Source of the DNA: Rhodobiaceae bacterium | GTDB lineage: Bacteria > Pseudomonadota > Alphaproteobacteria > Rhizobiales > Aestuariivirgaceae | Assembly (NCBI GenBank): GCA_009885825.1 | Contig: VFJY01000043.1 | Span: forward strand, 17,780 to 81,779 | Direction of reading: 5' to 3' | DNA: 64,000 nucleotides | Shown here: in pieces, positions 47,602-56,502 of the stretch | How the letters are laid out: every line of letters begins with the position of its first letter | Numbering within the stretch: position 1 is the stretch's first letter | Made by a program: the position numbers and the translations under genes | The notes under the pieces: model-generated | Told to the model about the DNA's origin: nothing | Seen by the model: the letters and a program-made list of their open reading frames with translations, nothing else | Database searches by the model: none

Positions 47602-47772
47602 AAAAAGGGAAACTCCCTTCCGCGGTGGTGGATTTCACAATGTCAAACAGCGGGGTGAAAGACTTTCACCGGAAGCTCTTGGAAGCTGGGGGAACGTTAC
47701 GCCCCAAACCGCCAAGCGCCACATCCCCCGATTGAGATCACTGTCATGATCAGAACCCCTTTCGGGACGGAC
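47602..47772 (-). ncRNA. Candidate structured small RNA with leader-type mini-ORF
   Basis: A complete transcription unit on the minus strand of about 171 nt: strong promoter at 47779-47807, then a CCC-GAAA-GGG hairpin, a mini-ORF, a GGGGGA/TCCCCC long-range pair, a perfect GGTGAAA-GTC-TTTCACC hairpin, and an AAGGGA-GTT-TCCCTT terminator followed by five T (47602-47606). I cannot match it to a known family; it does not look like 6S, SRP, tmRNA, SAM-II or other common alphaproteobacterial RNAs. It could be a dual-function RNA, an attenuator leader that lost its target, or a free small RNA. Confidence 0.55.
47697..47747 (-). CDS. Mini-ORF of 16 codons inside the small RNA
   Basis: ATG at 47747 with AAAGGGG eight bases upstream encodes MTVISIGGCGAWRFGA and a TAA stop at 47697-47699. 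The ribosome-binding site is good and the ORF lies between two stem-forming segments, as in leader peptides. The composition is not enriched for one amino acid, so classical attenuation is not obvious. Confidence 0.35.
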   Translation of the reverse strand: MTVISIGGCGAWRFGA

Positions 47773-47778
47773 GAAGCG

Positions 47779-47807
47779 AAGATAGGCACGCTGCCGAAAC
47801 TTGTCAA
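47779..47807 (-). promoter_or_regulatory. Sigma-70-type promoter for the 47.7-kb small RNA
   Basis: Read on the minus strand, a consensus -35 box TTGACA (47807-47802) and -10 box TATCTT (47784-47779) are separated by 17 bp. Transcription would begin near 47772. This is the closest match to the -35 consensus among the promoters I noted in the window. Confidence 0.7.
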
Positions 47808-47868
47808 GGACTAAAATCACACATTGGGATTATTTAATTTTGGCGCTCGTGTGTTGTGTTGGCGGCTG

Positions 47869-48336
47869 TCAGTTCAATTGCCAGATACTGAAATTGAGAA
47901 AAGCCGCAAAGCTCACCCACGCCAAATATGGCAGGAGCAACAGGCTGGCGGTGCGTGAATGCTCGAAGAAGGCATGGATGGTGAGCGCCAGCGCAAGCCA
48001 CAGGGCAAGAATATCAATCAGCGCCAGGCCGGGCGATTGCGCGCCGAAAAACAAAAACGACCAGAGGCTATTGAGCGCCAATTGAATGAAAAACAGGATC
48101 AGCGCCGTTCTCGTCGTTTCAGGCTTTAGCCAAACAAGCCAGGCGGCGACAGCCATCATCACATAGAGTGTCGTCCACACGGGGCCGAACACCCATGAGG
48201 GCGGATTCCAGTCAGGCTTGTTGAGGGTGGGATACCATGTGATGACCGACGGGGCGGTGAGCCAGCCACCCAGCCCCCCCACGGCCAGGCACAGCAGCAT
48301 AAATCCAGCCAATGCCAGCCATTTTCTTTTATTCAT
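47869..48336 (-). CDS. tspO: TspO/MBR family tryptophan-rich sensory protein
   Basis: 155 residues from the ATG at 48336. Five membrane helices with the TspO landmarks WYPTLNKPDWNPPSWVFGPVW in short form (LNKPDWNPPSWVFGPVW), ALNSLWSFLFFG and PYLAWVSFAAFLNFSIWQLN in short form (LAWVSFAAFLNF). TspO binds porphyrins and in Rhodobacter and Sinorhizobium affects stress and pigment regulation from the outer or inner membrane. It starts 10 bp after the NicO gene stop on the same strand, so it may share its transcript. Confidence 0.93.
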   Translation of the reverse strand: MNKRKWLALAGFMLLCLAVGGLGGWLTAPSVITWYPTLNKPDWNPPSWVFGPVWTTLYVMMAVAAWLVWLKPETTRTALILFFIQLALNSLWSFLFFGAQSPGLALIDILALWLALALTIHAFFEHSRTASLLLLPYLAWVSFAAFLNFSIWQLN

Positions 48337-48346
48337 TGTTGGTGCC

Positions 48347-49339
48347 TCATAACATGGCGTTGGTTTGTCCAAGTGATCCGAGGAACAGGATCGTTCCTAG
48401 AATCGTGATCACGACGCCACCGCCCATACGCAGTGCAAATCCCGCCTTGTCAATCCAGCTCGCATTGCCTGCCGCGAGGCGCATGGCCAGTTGTTTTGCG
48501 TAGACGGTGAGTGCGGCAATCGCTGCAACAGTTATGAAAGTTCCCGCCGCCATCGCGAAAGTTGACGCGATGCCCGCCCAATAGAGCCCCAGCGCATTGG
48601 CGAAAACCAAAACCAATATCGCCCCGGTGCAGGGCCTTATGCCCACTGCGAAGGCGAGCGAGAAGGCTTTGGCCAGTGACCATTCGCCTTTCAGTTGTTT
48701 GGCTTGCGGCGCGTGGGAGTGGCCACATGACTCAGTGTGGTGATCGTGGTGGTGATGGGAATGTCCGGGACGCAAGGCTGTCCAGACAAGATACAAACCC
48801 ATCAGGCCGATAAGCCCGTAGCTGGCGCTTTCCAGAACACTGGCAACATTGCGCGCAGAGGCGCCTACGCTTGCGACAAAGAAAAACAGAATGCTGACGA
48901 TGAGGATGGCGGACAGCGCCTGGATGATGGCGCTCATCAGCGCGATCAACACGCCGCGCTGCAGGTCGCTTTCCGTTGCCAGCAACCAGCTTGAAATCAC
49001 CGCCTTGCCGTGGCCAGGTCCTGCGGCGTGAAACACGCCATAACCGAAGCTCAAAAGCATCAGGGTCCAGGCGGCGGTGAGCGGTGCGCCGGTTTTGATT
49101 TGACGGATGGCACCGGACATTGAACTGTAGAAACTCTGCTGTTGGTCGCGCGCCCACAGCACCGGGTCTTCCCAGAAAGATACTGCCTGCAAGGTACCGT
49201 CAGCATTGCGTGGTTGCACCAGCAGTTTGCGTTTGTCGATGGTGACTTGTGGTTCTGGCGTCACTTGAGCTGCCACTGGCCCAAGCAGAAATCCGGAGAC
49301 AAGCAGAACTCCAAGCAGACAGCGGATCAGGCGCCACAT
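48347..49339 (-). CDS. NicO/RcnA-family metal transporter
   Basis: 330 residues. A signal-like N-terminus, a periplasmic segment and about six membrane helices with GYGVFHAAGPGHGKAVISSW, a cytosolic His-rich loop (HSHHHHDHHTESCGHSH) and FAVGIRPCTGAILVLVFA, the NicO signatures. It moves nickel, cobalt or possibly zinc across the inner membrane. The start overlaps the end of the DUF1007 gene by 13 bp, the usual two-gene module in which the DUF1007 protein is the periplasmic metal-binding partner. Confidence 0.9.
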   Translation of the reverse strand: MWRLIRCLLGVLLVSGFLLGPVAAQVTPEPQVTIDKRKLLVQPRNADGTLQAVSFWEDPVLWARDQQQSFYSSMSGAIRQIKTGAPLTAAWTLMLLSFGYGVFHAAGPGHGKAVISSWLLATESDLQRGVLIALMSAIIQALSAILIVSILFFFVASVGASARNVASVLESASYGLIGLMGLYLVWTALRPGHSHHHHDHHTESCGHSHAPQAKQLKGEWSLAKAFSLAFAVGIRPCTGAILVLVFANALGLYWAGIASTFAMAAGTFITVAAIAALTVYAKQLAMRLAAGNASWIDKAGFALRMGGGVVITILGTILFLGSLGQTNAML

Positions 49340-49989
49340 GCAATGGCTACTGGCTGGGCGAACATGGCGCCAAAATCTTCCTCGGTTTCGGGCTTCCAGT
49401 CCTTGCCTTTGGTCGAAAGCATGAGCCGGGTTTGCTCAAGCTCGGCGTCGGTTGGCACGGGTTTCACATTGAGCTTGCAGGAGGCCGGAATTGCGCCAAT
49501 CACGCTCACTGGATCATCTGCGGAATAATCCATGGCGATGAAAAAATCGGGATCGTAAACCTTGACCATGAACTCATCCTTGCGCGGATCAAGGGGCGCT
49601 TTCAGGGGCACATGAAAATGCAGGGAAAGCCTCTCATTGCTCCATATCTGGCCGAATTCCGTCACCTCGCCGATTTCAAGCTTCTTGCCGCCGCCACGGA
49701 TGACGGTGAAATAATCATAATCCTTCAGCGAGTTGATGTTCTCCTTGGTCAGGGGATCAAGTTCTGTCTGGCTGTAAACACCGTCGCCATCGGTGTCGAG
49801 GCCATCAAGAGCCATCTGGGTGTAATTGTCATCGAAAACCCATTCGAGGTTGACACCCTTGATCAGGCCATCGTCGGTGAAGACAATATCGGAACGCATG
49901 CTGACCCAGACATGCGGGTGGGCTTGCGCTGCCGAACCCGAAACGCACAATATCCCACACGCCAACAGCGCGGCATATCGTTTCACCAT
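49327..49989 (-). CDS. DUF1007 family periplasmic metal-module protein
   Basis: 220 residues from the ATG at 49989; an in-frame start at 50010 would add seven. Signal peptide (ALLACGILCVSGSAAQA), then the DUF1007 opening AHPHVWVSMRSD with paired histidines that become the mature N-terminus. It also contains an EF-hand-like DTDGDGVYSQTE loop. It probably delivers the metal to the NicO transporter encoded downstream with an overlapping start. No Zur- or NikR-type box is evident in the 220 bp upstream. Confidence 0.88.
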   Translation of the reverse strand: MVKRYAALLACGILCVSGSAAQAHPHVWVSMRSDIVFTDDGLIKGVNLEWVFDDNYTQMALDGLDTDGDGVYSQTELDPLTKENINSLKDYDYFTVIRGGGKKLEIGEVTEFGQIWSNERLSLHFHVPLKAPLDPRKDEFMVKVYDPDFFIAMDYSADDPVSVIGAIPASCKLNVKPVPTDAELEQTRLMLSTKGKDWKPETEEDFGAMFAQPVAIACGA

Positions 49990-50233
49990 GTCTGGTCTCG
50001 TTCGACTCATAGGCAGGGCATGGTGGCTGATTGTGGCAATAAAGTGAAGCAGCAGTTCATCAACAACGCTTTCCCGTGGTCGAGGCCGGATTGGCCGATG
50101 GGGCGATCAAGCACCAGCAATCGCTGGCCAGGCGGCCAAGGCTCCGCTGTTGAAAACATCCTCTCGCTTGCGGCCACGCAATCGTCTAGATTTGCTGGCA
50201 CTTAGAGGCCCTTAGAAACGACCAGAGGAAGCA

Positions 50234-51268
50234 ATGGCGGAACCCAGCGATACAGCAGTGCTCGAGCATCCGCGCGTCCACCTCATGCATATGGGAGTTT
50301 TCACGCTTGTTGTCGTGGTTCTGGCGGCGATCCTGTTTCCCAACATCAAGAATGCCTTCATGGCCAATGTGGGCCTCAATGCCCTGATTATCGTCACCCT
50401 CCTGGGCGGCGTGATTTATGGCTACGGCATGGTCTGGCGGCTTGGCCGGGAAATTGACTGGGTCAACGGGTTCAGGCTGGGCCAATCGGTCGATGAAAAT
50501 TCTGTTCCACCGGTTTTGCTGGCGCCGATGGCATCATTGCTGGGCGACAGGCAAGGCCGCATGGTCTTGTCCACCAACACCATGCGTTCGCTGCTGGATT
50601 CGCTGGCCTCGCGCCTTGATGAATCGCGCGACCTCATGCGCTATCTCGTGGGGCTCCTGATTTTCCTGGGCTTGCTGGGAACATTCTGGGGCCTGCTTGA
50701 AACGGTGACTTCGGTGGGGGACGCCATCAAGAACCTGGACGTGACGGCGGGGCAATCCAGTTCCATGTTCGAAGAGCTTAAAACCGGATTGCAGAAACCG
50801 CTGGCCGGCATGGGCCTGTCGTTTTCATCAAGCCTGTTCGGTTTGGCGGGATCACTTATTCTTGGTTTCTTTGACCTCAAAGCCAGCCAGGCGCAAGGAA
50901 GGTTCTATCACAATCTGGAAGACTGGCTTTCCACCATCACGGATATCCAGGTTGGCGAAGGCGGACAAACGGGAAATCAAAACTATCTGCGCTTTGACAT
51001 GCAGGGCCTGCAGCGCGGGCTGGACAAGATCGGCCAGCAGCTTGAGAGCGCCAAAGCCGCAGGTTCAAATGGCAGCGGCGGCGGAGGTGAATCCATCGAG
51101 CAATTGGCTGACGCGGTCGCAAGCCTCGTTCAGCAAATGCGCGAGGAACAGAAAATGGTGCGCCAATGGGCGCAGTCGCAGCAGGTGCAGCAGAATGAAA
51201 TTCAGCGGCTGCTCATTCGCTCCACGGGGCAGGCGCCCGCGCGGGGCCGCTCGCGGGCTGAAGAGTAA
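50234..51268 (+). CDS. MotA/TolQ/ExbB-family proton channel protein (non-flagellar)
   Basis: 344 residues; AGAGGAA precedes the ATG. Four membrane helices (about 18-35, 48-66, 136-156, 193-214); LIFLGLLGTFWGLLETV and GMGLSFSSSLFGLAGSLILG are the MotA/ExbB domain with its Thr and Gly packing residues. After the last helix come a soluble region with a Gly-rich break (SNGSGGGGES) and a coiled coil (QLADAVASLVQQMREEQK). The next gene, 5 bp downstream, encodes a MotB-like partner. No flagellar, Tol or Ton gene is near, so this is a stand-alone motor unit of unknown load. Confidence 0.88.
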   Translation: MAEPSDTAVLEHPRVHLMHMGVFTLVVVVLAAILFPNIKNAFMANVGLNALIIVTLLGGVIYGYGMVWRLGREIDWVNGFRLGQSVDENSVPPVLLAPMASLLGDRQGRMVLSTNTMRSLLDSLASRLDESRDLMRYLVGLLIFLGLLGTFWGLLETVTSVGDAIKNLDVTAGQSSSMFEELKTGLQKPLAGMGLSFSSSLFGLAGSLILGFFDLKASQAQGRFYHNLEDWLSTITDIQVGEGGQTGNQNYLRFDMQGLQRGLDKIGQQLESAKAAGSNGSGGGGESIEQLADAVASLVQQMREEQKMVRQWAQSQQVQQNEIQRLLIRSTGQAPARGRSRAEE

Positions 51269-51273
51269 ACGCC

Positions 51274-52305
51274 ATGGCCGGTGCACTTTCACGGCGCCGC
51301 AGGCAGGAAGACGCGCCCTATTGGCCGGGCTTTGTGGACGCCATGGCGCAGCTCCTGCTGGTCATCACGTTTTTGCTTTCCATATTCATGACGGCCCAGT
51401 TTTTGCTGGCGCGTGAAATATCCGGGCAAGACTCGGCCCTTGGGCAATTGCGCTCGCAGATCGCCGAGCTCACACAGCTTCTGGCTATGGAAAAATCGGC
51501 CAGGAGCGAAGTGGAAGCCAATCTGCTGGCGCTCAATGATGATCTCAGCGCCGAGAAAATGAAGAGCACTGAACTTTTCGCCAGTCTTGCGACTGAAAAT
51601 GTCAAAGGCTCTTCCGCCAGCACGGCGATCAGCGGTCTGCAGACCGCGCTGGACAAGGAAAAGTCAATTACATCCGAGGCCTTGGCACAGGTTGAGCTGC
51701 TCAACCAGCAGATTGCCGCCATGCGCCGCCAGATTGCCCAATTGAATGATATTCTCACCGATGCGGAAACCCGCAACAAATCCTCCGAGGCGCAGATCGC
51801 CGATTTGGGCAAGCGTCTGAATTCCGCGCTGGCCCAGCGGGTGCAGGAGTTGTCGCGCTACCGTTCGGAGTTCTTCGGACGCTTGCGGCAAATTCTGTCC
51901 CAGCGGTCGGACATCCTGGTGGTGGGTGACCGCTTTGTGTTCCAATCGGAAGTGCTGTTCGCCAAGGGCGAGGCCACTATCAGCCCTTTGGGACAACAAG
52001 AGATGCTGAAACTCGCGGATGCGTTGAAACAGCTTGAAAAAGAAATTCCGCCGGATATTGCGTGGGTTCTTCGTGTCGACGGGCATACGGATATTGATGC
52101 CATCAACACGGTTCTCTTCAAATCCAACTGGGAACTTTCATCGGCGCGCTCGATCGCTGTGGTTAAATACCTGATTGCGCAGGGTGTTGCGCCGAACCAT
52201 CTCGTTGCTGCCGGGTTCGGGGAATTTCAGCCGCTCGACCCGGGAACTTCAGAAGACGCAAAATCGGAGAACCGCCGCATCGAGCTCAAGTTGACGGAGC
52301 GCTGA
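51274..52305 (+). CDS. MotB/OmpA-like peptidoglycan-binding partner of the proton channel
   Basis: 343 residues. A single membrane helix near 20-45 contains an acidic residue (Asp22 in WPGFVDAMAQLLLVITF), the place of the MotB proton-carrying Asp. A coiled coil of about 130 residues (50-190) then leads to an OmpA-like domain (215-343) with LRVDGHTDIDAINTV, SNWELSSARSIAVVKYL and ENRRIELKL, which binds peptidoglycan. Together with the upstream gene it forms an ion-driven stator-like complex spanning the envelope. The 3' end overlaps the convergent ABC gene by 20 bp. Confidence 0.9.
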   Translation: MAGALSRRRRQEDAPYWPGFVDAMAQLLLVITFLLSIFMTAQFLLAREISGQDSALGQLRSQIAELTQLLAMEKSARSEVEANLLALNDDLSAEKMKSTELFASLATENVKGSSASTAISGLQTALDKEKSITSEALAQVELLNQQIAAMRRQIAQLNDILTDAETRNKSSEAQIADLGKRLNSALAQRVQELSRYRSEFFGRLRQILSQRSDILVVGDRFVFQSEVLFAKGEATISPLGQQEMLKLADALKQLEKEIPPDIAWVLRVDGHTDIDAINTVLFKSNWELSSARSIAVVKYLIAQGVAPNHLVAAGFGEFQPLDPGTSEDAKSENRRIELKLTER

Positions 52306-54064
52306 ACTGCAGCTTCGCGAGCTTGGCGTAGAGGGCATTGGCTTTCACCAATTGGCTGTGGGTGCCCTGGGCAACGAGCTTGCCACCATCAAACACCAGA
52401 ATACGGTCGGCATTGCGGACCGTTGCCAGGCGGTGGGCCACGACAAGGGTGGTGCGGTTGGCGGTGAGTTTTTCCAAGGCCTCTTGCACCAGAGCCTCAC
52501 TTTCCGCGTCGAGCGCGCTGGTGGCCTCATCGAGAAGCAGGATGGGGGCATTGCGCAGAATGGCCCGGGCAATAGCGATGCGCTGGCGCTGGCCGCCGGA
52601 AAGCGTGACGCCGCGCTCACCCACTTCGGTTTCAAATCCTTTTGGGAGTTTGAGCGCAAACTCATCGGCACGGGCAGCCTGGGCGGCGGCCATGGCGTCA
52701 TCTCGTGACGCGCCGGGGAAACCAAAGCGGATGTTATCGAGAACGCTGCCGGAGAAAATGATGGTTTCTTGCGGCACGACCGCGATGTGCTTGCGCAAGT
52801 CCAGCGGGTCAAGCGCCTTGATGTCGGTTCCATCAATCAGCACGCGCCCTGTCACCGGGTCATAAAAGCGCTGGATGAGGGCGAACAGGGTTGTCTTGCC
52901 AGCGCCCGATGGCCCCACGATGGCGGTGACTTCGCCGGGCTTTGCCACAAAGCTCAGGGATTTGAGGGCGCGGGCTTCGGGGCGCGTTGGATAGTTGAAG
53001 GTGACGCCATCAAATTTCACTTCGCCTTTCAGGGGTGACAACAGCACAGCCGGGTTGCCGGGCGATGTGATTTCGGGCCTCTTGTCCAACAATTCCGAAA
53101 TGCGTTCGGCGGCCCCGGCGGCCTGTTGAATTTCACCCCACACTTCGGAGAGCTGGCCCAGCGAACTTGCGGCCAGAATGGCGTAGATCACGAACTGGCT
53201 GAGGACGCCTGCGGAGAGATTGCCATTCATCACTTCCTGGGCGCCAAACCACAGAAGGCCGACGATAGCGCCCAGGGCCACAAATATGATTGCGGCAGTG
53301 AGAACCGCGCGCGCCAGGGTCCGCTGCGCCGCCACGGAAAACGCAAACAGCGTGGCGCGCGCAAATTCACCATTGGTGTTGGCCTCCTGCACGTTGGATT
53401 GCACGGTCGTGATGGCCGACAGGCGCTCCTGGGCGAAGGCAGCGGAAGCTGCCAGTGAGTCCTGAGCGGCACGTGAAAGCTTGCGCACCCTTCTGCCATA
53501 GGTGACCAGGGGTAAAACCACGAGTGGAATTGCCAGGCCCGCAAGCCCGGATAGTTTCGGACTTGTCACGGTCATCATAAGGACGGCCCCCACCAGCATG
53601 ACAGCGTTTCGGAGCGCTATGGACGCCGTTGAAGAAAACGCAGATTTGATCAGTGCGGTGTCGGCTATGAGGCGGGAAACAACTTCGCCGGTTTTCTGGG
53701 TTTCATAAAACGCCGGGCTCAATTTCAGCAGATGCTCAAAGAGAACGTCGCGCACATCCGCCACGATTTTTTCACCCAGCCACATGACGTAATAAAACCT
53801 GGTGGCCGAGCTGACCGCGAGGAGGAACACCACGCCCAGCATCATGGCGAAATACTGGTCCACAACATCGGCATTGGCGGTCGAAAAACCGTAGTCAATT
53901 ATACTGCGCACGGCCAACGGCACGATGAGTGTCGCCACCGACGCGACGATCAGGGCGGTCAGGGCGAGGGCGATCTGGAGCCTATAACGCAGGAGGAATG
54001 GCATCATTCGGGACAGGGGCCGCAAGCTTCTGCCGCCCGTTTCCGCAGCCGTGTTTTCCGCCAT
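52286..54064 (-). CDS. ABC exporter, fused permease and ATPase (MsbA-related, TIGR02204 type)
   Basis: 592 residues: six membrane helices (about 28-310) then the nucleotide-binding domain with Walker [14 protein letters not shown], signature [14 protein letters not shown], Walker [14 protein letters not shown] and switch VVAHRLATV. Homodimeric half-transporter for lipid or hydrophobic substrate export; the substrate is unknown. The sequence style ([16 protein letters not shown]-terminus) fits the alphaproteobacterial MsbA-related group rather than MsbA itself. Confidence 0.93.
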   Translation of the reverse strand: MAENTAAETGGRSLRPLSRMMPFLLRYRLQIALALTALIVASVATLIVPLAVRSIIDYGFSTANADVVDQYFAMMLGVVFLLAVSSATRFYYVMWLGEKIVADVRDVLFEHLLKLSPAFYETQKTGEVVSRLIADTALIKSAFSSTASIALRNAVMLVGAVLMMTVTSPKLSGLAGLAIPLVVLPLVTYGRRVRKLSRAAQDSLAASAAFAQERLSAITTVQSNVQEANTNGEFARATLFAFSVAAQRTLARAVLTAAIIFVALGAIVGLLWFGAQEVMNGNLSAGVLSQFVIYAILAASSLGQLSEVWGEIQQAAGAAERISELLDKRPEITSPGNPAVLLSPLKGEVKFDGVTFNYPTRPEARALKSLSFVAKPGEVTAIVGPSGAGKTTLFALIQRFYDPVTGRVLIDGTDIKALDPLDLRKHIAVVPQETIIFSGSVLDNIRFGFPGASRDDAMAAAQAARADEFALKLPKGFETEVGERGVTLSGGQRQRIAIARAILRNAPILLLDEATSALDAESEALVQEALEKLTANRTTLVVAHRLATVRNADRILVFDGGKLVAQGTHSQLVKANALYAKLAKLQFSAPST

Positions 54065-54170
54065 TTCGCCCTACTTGCCTCGCATTTGGGGTTCCTGTAT
54101 AAAGCGCGTTCCGAATTTAACAATAGCGGCGCGCCACAGGCCTTTCCCGCTTACTTTGAGAGATTTGACG

Positions 54171-54392
54171 ATGAAAGAAGGCATTCACCCGGACTATCAC
54201 ACCATCAATGTGGTGATGACTGACGGCAGCAAGTTTGTAACCCGCTCAACCTATGGCAAAGAGGGCGACACCCTGTCTTTGGATATTGATCCCAAATCCC
54301 ATCCGGCATGGACCGGGGGCACCCAGACAATTCTTGACCGCGGCGGACGGGTTTCGCGCTTCAAGCAGAAGTTCGGCTTCCTCAACAAGTAG
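54171..54392 (+). CDS. rpmE: 50S ribosomal protein L31 (cysteine-less form)
   Basis: 73 residues from the ATG at 54171. [19 protein letters not shown], then [17 protein letters not shown] and [14 protein letters not shown]. The four zinc-binding cysteines of the C+ form are missing. The upstream open frame to 54051 is antisense to the ABC gene and not part of the protein. A strong hairpin terminator follows after 20 bp. Confidence 0.96.
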   Translation: MKEGIHPDYHTINVVMTDGSKFVTRSTYGKEGDTLSLDIDPKSHPAWTGGTQTILDRGGRVSRFKQKFGFLNK

Positions 54393-54411
54393 GAAGTTTT
54401 GCAGACATTCG

Positions 54412-54441
54412 AAAAGCCCGGTCACTCTCGCCGGGCTTTTT
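54412..54441. terminator. Bidirectional terminator between rpmE and rcdA
   Basis: AAAAGCCCGG (54412-54421) pairs with CCGGGCTTTT (54431-54440) around a 9-base loop. T-runs lie on both strands, so it can end rpmE on the plus strand and rcdA on the minus strand, whose stop codon is at 54444. Confidence 0.9.
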
Positions 54442-54443
54442 GC

Positions 54444-54965
54444 TTATCCCCGGGATACTTTCAGCATTGAGGCCAGATGGTCCAGCTGCTCATTCACCGG
54501 GCTTGGGGCCGCCTCATCTTCGGAGGTCTGCGCGGTCAGCATTCTATCCAGCTTGTAAATGCGTCCATGAAGCGCCAGAGACCGGTTGATGAGCGCCATC
54601 AGGTCTTCCGGCAGGTTCTCCGAGCCGGCAAGATCGTGGCCCTTGCCGATGTCGCCCAAGCTGATGCGATGACTTTCCTTGCTTGCGTCCGCCTGGGTCA
54701 GTTCGCCAGCGCCAATGGCGCGCTGCAGCAGCAGCCAGGAGGCGAGCTGCATGAGGCGGGTGGTGAGACGCATGCTTTCCGTGGCGTAGGCTATTGCTCC
54801 GTGGCGATCCAGGGCCCGCGCGTCCAAACGGCCGGGTCCATCCAGGTAGTTCGCAGTCTCTTCAACCAGTGACATGCCTTCCTTGAACACCTTTTCAAAT
54901 TGCTCCGAGCTGGTGAATTTTGCGAAGAAATTGACAGTTGAAACATTGCTACTGGAGCTTTGCAT
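54444..54965 (-). CDS. rcdA: Regulator of CtrA degradation RcdA (DUF1465)
   Basis: 173 residues from the ATG at 54965 (GAGGAAA upstream). FKEGMSLVEETANYLDGPGR and ESMRLTTRLMQLASWLLLQR are the hallmark helices of RcdA. With CpdR and PopA it acts as an adaptor delivering CtrA and other substrates to polar ClpXP protease. The Ser/Gln/Asn-rich N-terminus and the flexible C-terminal tail agree with the family. The upstream open frame to 55046 lacks family features. cpdR lies 26 kb away in the window. Confidence 0.92.
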   Translation of the reverse strand: MQSSSSNVSTVNFFAKFTSSEQFEKVFKEGMSLVEETANYLDGPGRLDARALDRHGAIAYATESMRLTTRLMQLASWLLLQRAIGAGELTQADASKESHRISLGDIGKGHDLAGSENLPEDLMALINRSLALHGRIYKLDRMLTAQTSEDEAAPSPVNEQLDHLASMLKVSRG

Positions 54966-55093
54966 GCTTAATTTCCTCTTGCTCAAACACCTAAAATTAT
55001 TTGCAACAAGCTGGGCGATCATGAAGCTTGCTTCATTTCGGGTCAATATCCCGCTGCAATTTATTTCCTTAACAGCGAAGCAAGAATGGGGCC

Positions 55094-55122
55094 AAAAAAA
55101 AGCCGCGAGAAATGTCGCGGCT
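55094..55122 (-). terminator. Rho-independent terminator downstream of the DUF1192 gene
   Basis: On the minus strand AGCCGCGA/TCGCGGCT forms an 8-bp stem with a 6-base loop, followed by seven T (55100-55094). It lies 120 bp past the DUF1192 stop and before the rcdA start, so rcdA needs its own promoter within about 130 bp. Confidence 0.85.
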
Positions 55123-55242
55123 TAGAGTCTAACAGGGAGGCGTCAAACAGAGTGGAAAAGTGCCACTCGGAGAATCCAAATCACTGGATTTCGAGTATCA
55201 AAGGTAAACAAAACTCATTACCAAATGGTTAACAAGATCGCT

Positions 55243-55428
55243 TCAATTGCGAAAAAATGAGTCGGCGGCGCTGCGACTGGCCTGCTTCTTTGCAATTTCA
55301 GCGTGAACCCGCCTGATTTCCTCTTGCAAAGCGTGAATACGCTGTTCCAATTCGGCCACCGAAATTGCATCGAGATTTTCACCGATAACCATGTTTGCCG
55401 GCTTTTTGGGAGCCTCATCAAGTTCCAT
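55243..55428 (-). CDS. DUF1192 domain protein
   Basis: 61 residues from the ATG at 55428. MELDEAPKKPANMVIGENLD is followed by SVAELEQRIHALQEEIRRVH and a short SAADSFFRN tail. The single coiled coil with this wording defines DUF1192, a short alphaproteobacterial protein of unknown function often located between a quinone oxidoreductase gene and rcdA, as it is here. Divergent from the oxidoreductase gene, 87 bp apart. Confidence 0.88.
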   Translation of the reverse strand: MELDEAPKKPANMVIGENLDAISVAELEQRIHALQEEIRRVHAEIAKKQASRSAADSFFRN

Positions 55429-55515
55429 GGCGAAAGTCCTCCTGTTGAACTCCCGCACTTTGCCATTGCAAGCCATGGCTCTGCAACCCATTGTGCCCCG
55501 CAAAGGCAAACATGA

Positions 55516-56496
55516 ATGAGCAGCATGAAGGCAATAGCGATCACAACGCCCGGCGGACCGGAGGTTTTGGAGCCAGTTGACCTAGTGGTGCCTGTGGCTT
55601 CCCGGGGGCAGATACTGGTGAAGGTTTTCGCCGCAGGCGTCAATCGGCCGGATGTTTTGCAGCGGCTTGGCGGCTATCCACCGCCGCCAGGCGCGCCCGC
55701 AACGCCGGGCCTGGAAATTGCGGGTGAAGTTGCTGCGTTGGGGGAAGGCGCGAAGCGCCACCGGATTGGCGACAGGATTTGCGCGCTCGTGCCCGGCGGC
55801 GGCTATGCGGAATATTGCGTTGTGGCGCAGGACAATGCGCTGCCCGTGCCTGCTGGCCTGTCGATGATCGAGGCCGCAGCCATTCCGGAAACACACTTCA
55901 CTGTCTGGACAAATGTGTTTGATCGTGGGCGTCTGGCGGCGGGAGAAACCATTCTGATCCATGGCGGCTCCAGCGGCATTGGCACAACAGCCATCCAGCT
56001 GGCCAGGGCGTTTGGCGCGCGCGTGGTGGTTACTGCGGGAAGTGACGCAAAATGCGCGGAGTGCCGACGTCTCGGAGCCGAGCTTGCCATCAACTATCGC
56101 AGCCAGGATTTTGTCGAGGAGCTCAACACTGCCAACATCGCGCCGGATGTCATCCTCGACATGGTGGGCGGTGACTATGTGGCGCGCAACCTGAAGTGTG
56201 TGGCGTTGAATGGGCGCATTGTGAACATCGCTTTTCAGAAGGGCGCAAAGGTGGAGATTGATCTCTTGCCACTCATGCTGAAGCGATTGACCCTCACGGG
56301 GTCAACGCTTCGGCCGCGCAGTGTGGAGGAGAAAGCCGAAATAGCGCGGTCGCTGGAGGCCAAGGTTTGGCCGTTGCTTGAAGCTGGCGAATGCAAGCCG
56401 GTTATCTACAAAACATTTCCGCTGGCTGAAGCGTGGAATGCGCACCGGTTGATGGAGTCCAGCCAGCATGTGGGCAAGATTGTGCTGACGACATGA
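55516..56496 (+). CDS. NAD(P)H-quinone oxidoreductase, zeta-crystallin/PIG3 type
   Basis: 326 residues (AAAGG upstream of the ATG; a second in-frame ATG three codons on). MDR-superfamily fold without catalytic zinc: VKVFAAGVNRPDVLQRLGGYPPP in the substrate region, NADP motif GGSSGIGTTAIQLARAFGA, and LTGSTLRPRSVEEKA, typical of the PIG3 quinone oxidoreductase family. It reduces quinones or enals with NADPH in the cytosol. Confidence 0.92.
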   Translation: MSSMKAIAITTPGGPEVLEPVDLVVPVASRGQILVKVFAAGVNRPDVLQRLGGYPPPPGAPATPGLEIAGEVAALGEGAKRHRIGDRICALVPGGGYAEYCVVAQDNALPVPAGLSMIEAAAIPETHFTVWTNVFDRGRLAAGETILIHGGSSGIGTTAIQLARAFGARVVVTAGSDAKCAECRRLGAELAINYRSQDFVEELNTANIAPDVILDMVGGDYVARNLKCVALNGRIVNIAFQKGAKVEIDLLPLMLKRLTLTGSTLRPRSVEEKAEIARSLEAKVWPLLEAGECKPVIYKTFPLAEAWNAHRLMESSQHVGKIVLTT

Positions 56497-56502
56497 AACG
56501 CG

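Noticed and set aside
50234..52305. Zorya-type anti-phage defence (ZorA-ZorB)
   Set aside because: The two proteins have the right general layout, but no ZorC, ZorD or ZorE gene follows and the neighbours are housekeeping genes. I keep it only as a structural parallel.
55218..55232. CtrA-like site TTAC-N7-TTAA upstream of rcdA
   Set aside because: It contains TTAACCAT on the minus strand, but the strong terminator at 55094-55122 lies between it and rcdA, so it is unlikely to control that gene; it falls just past the DUF1192 stop codon.
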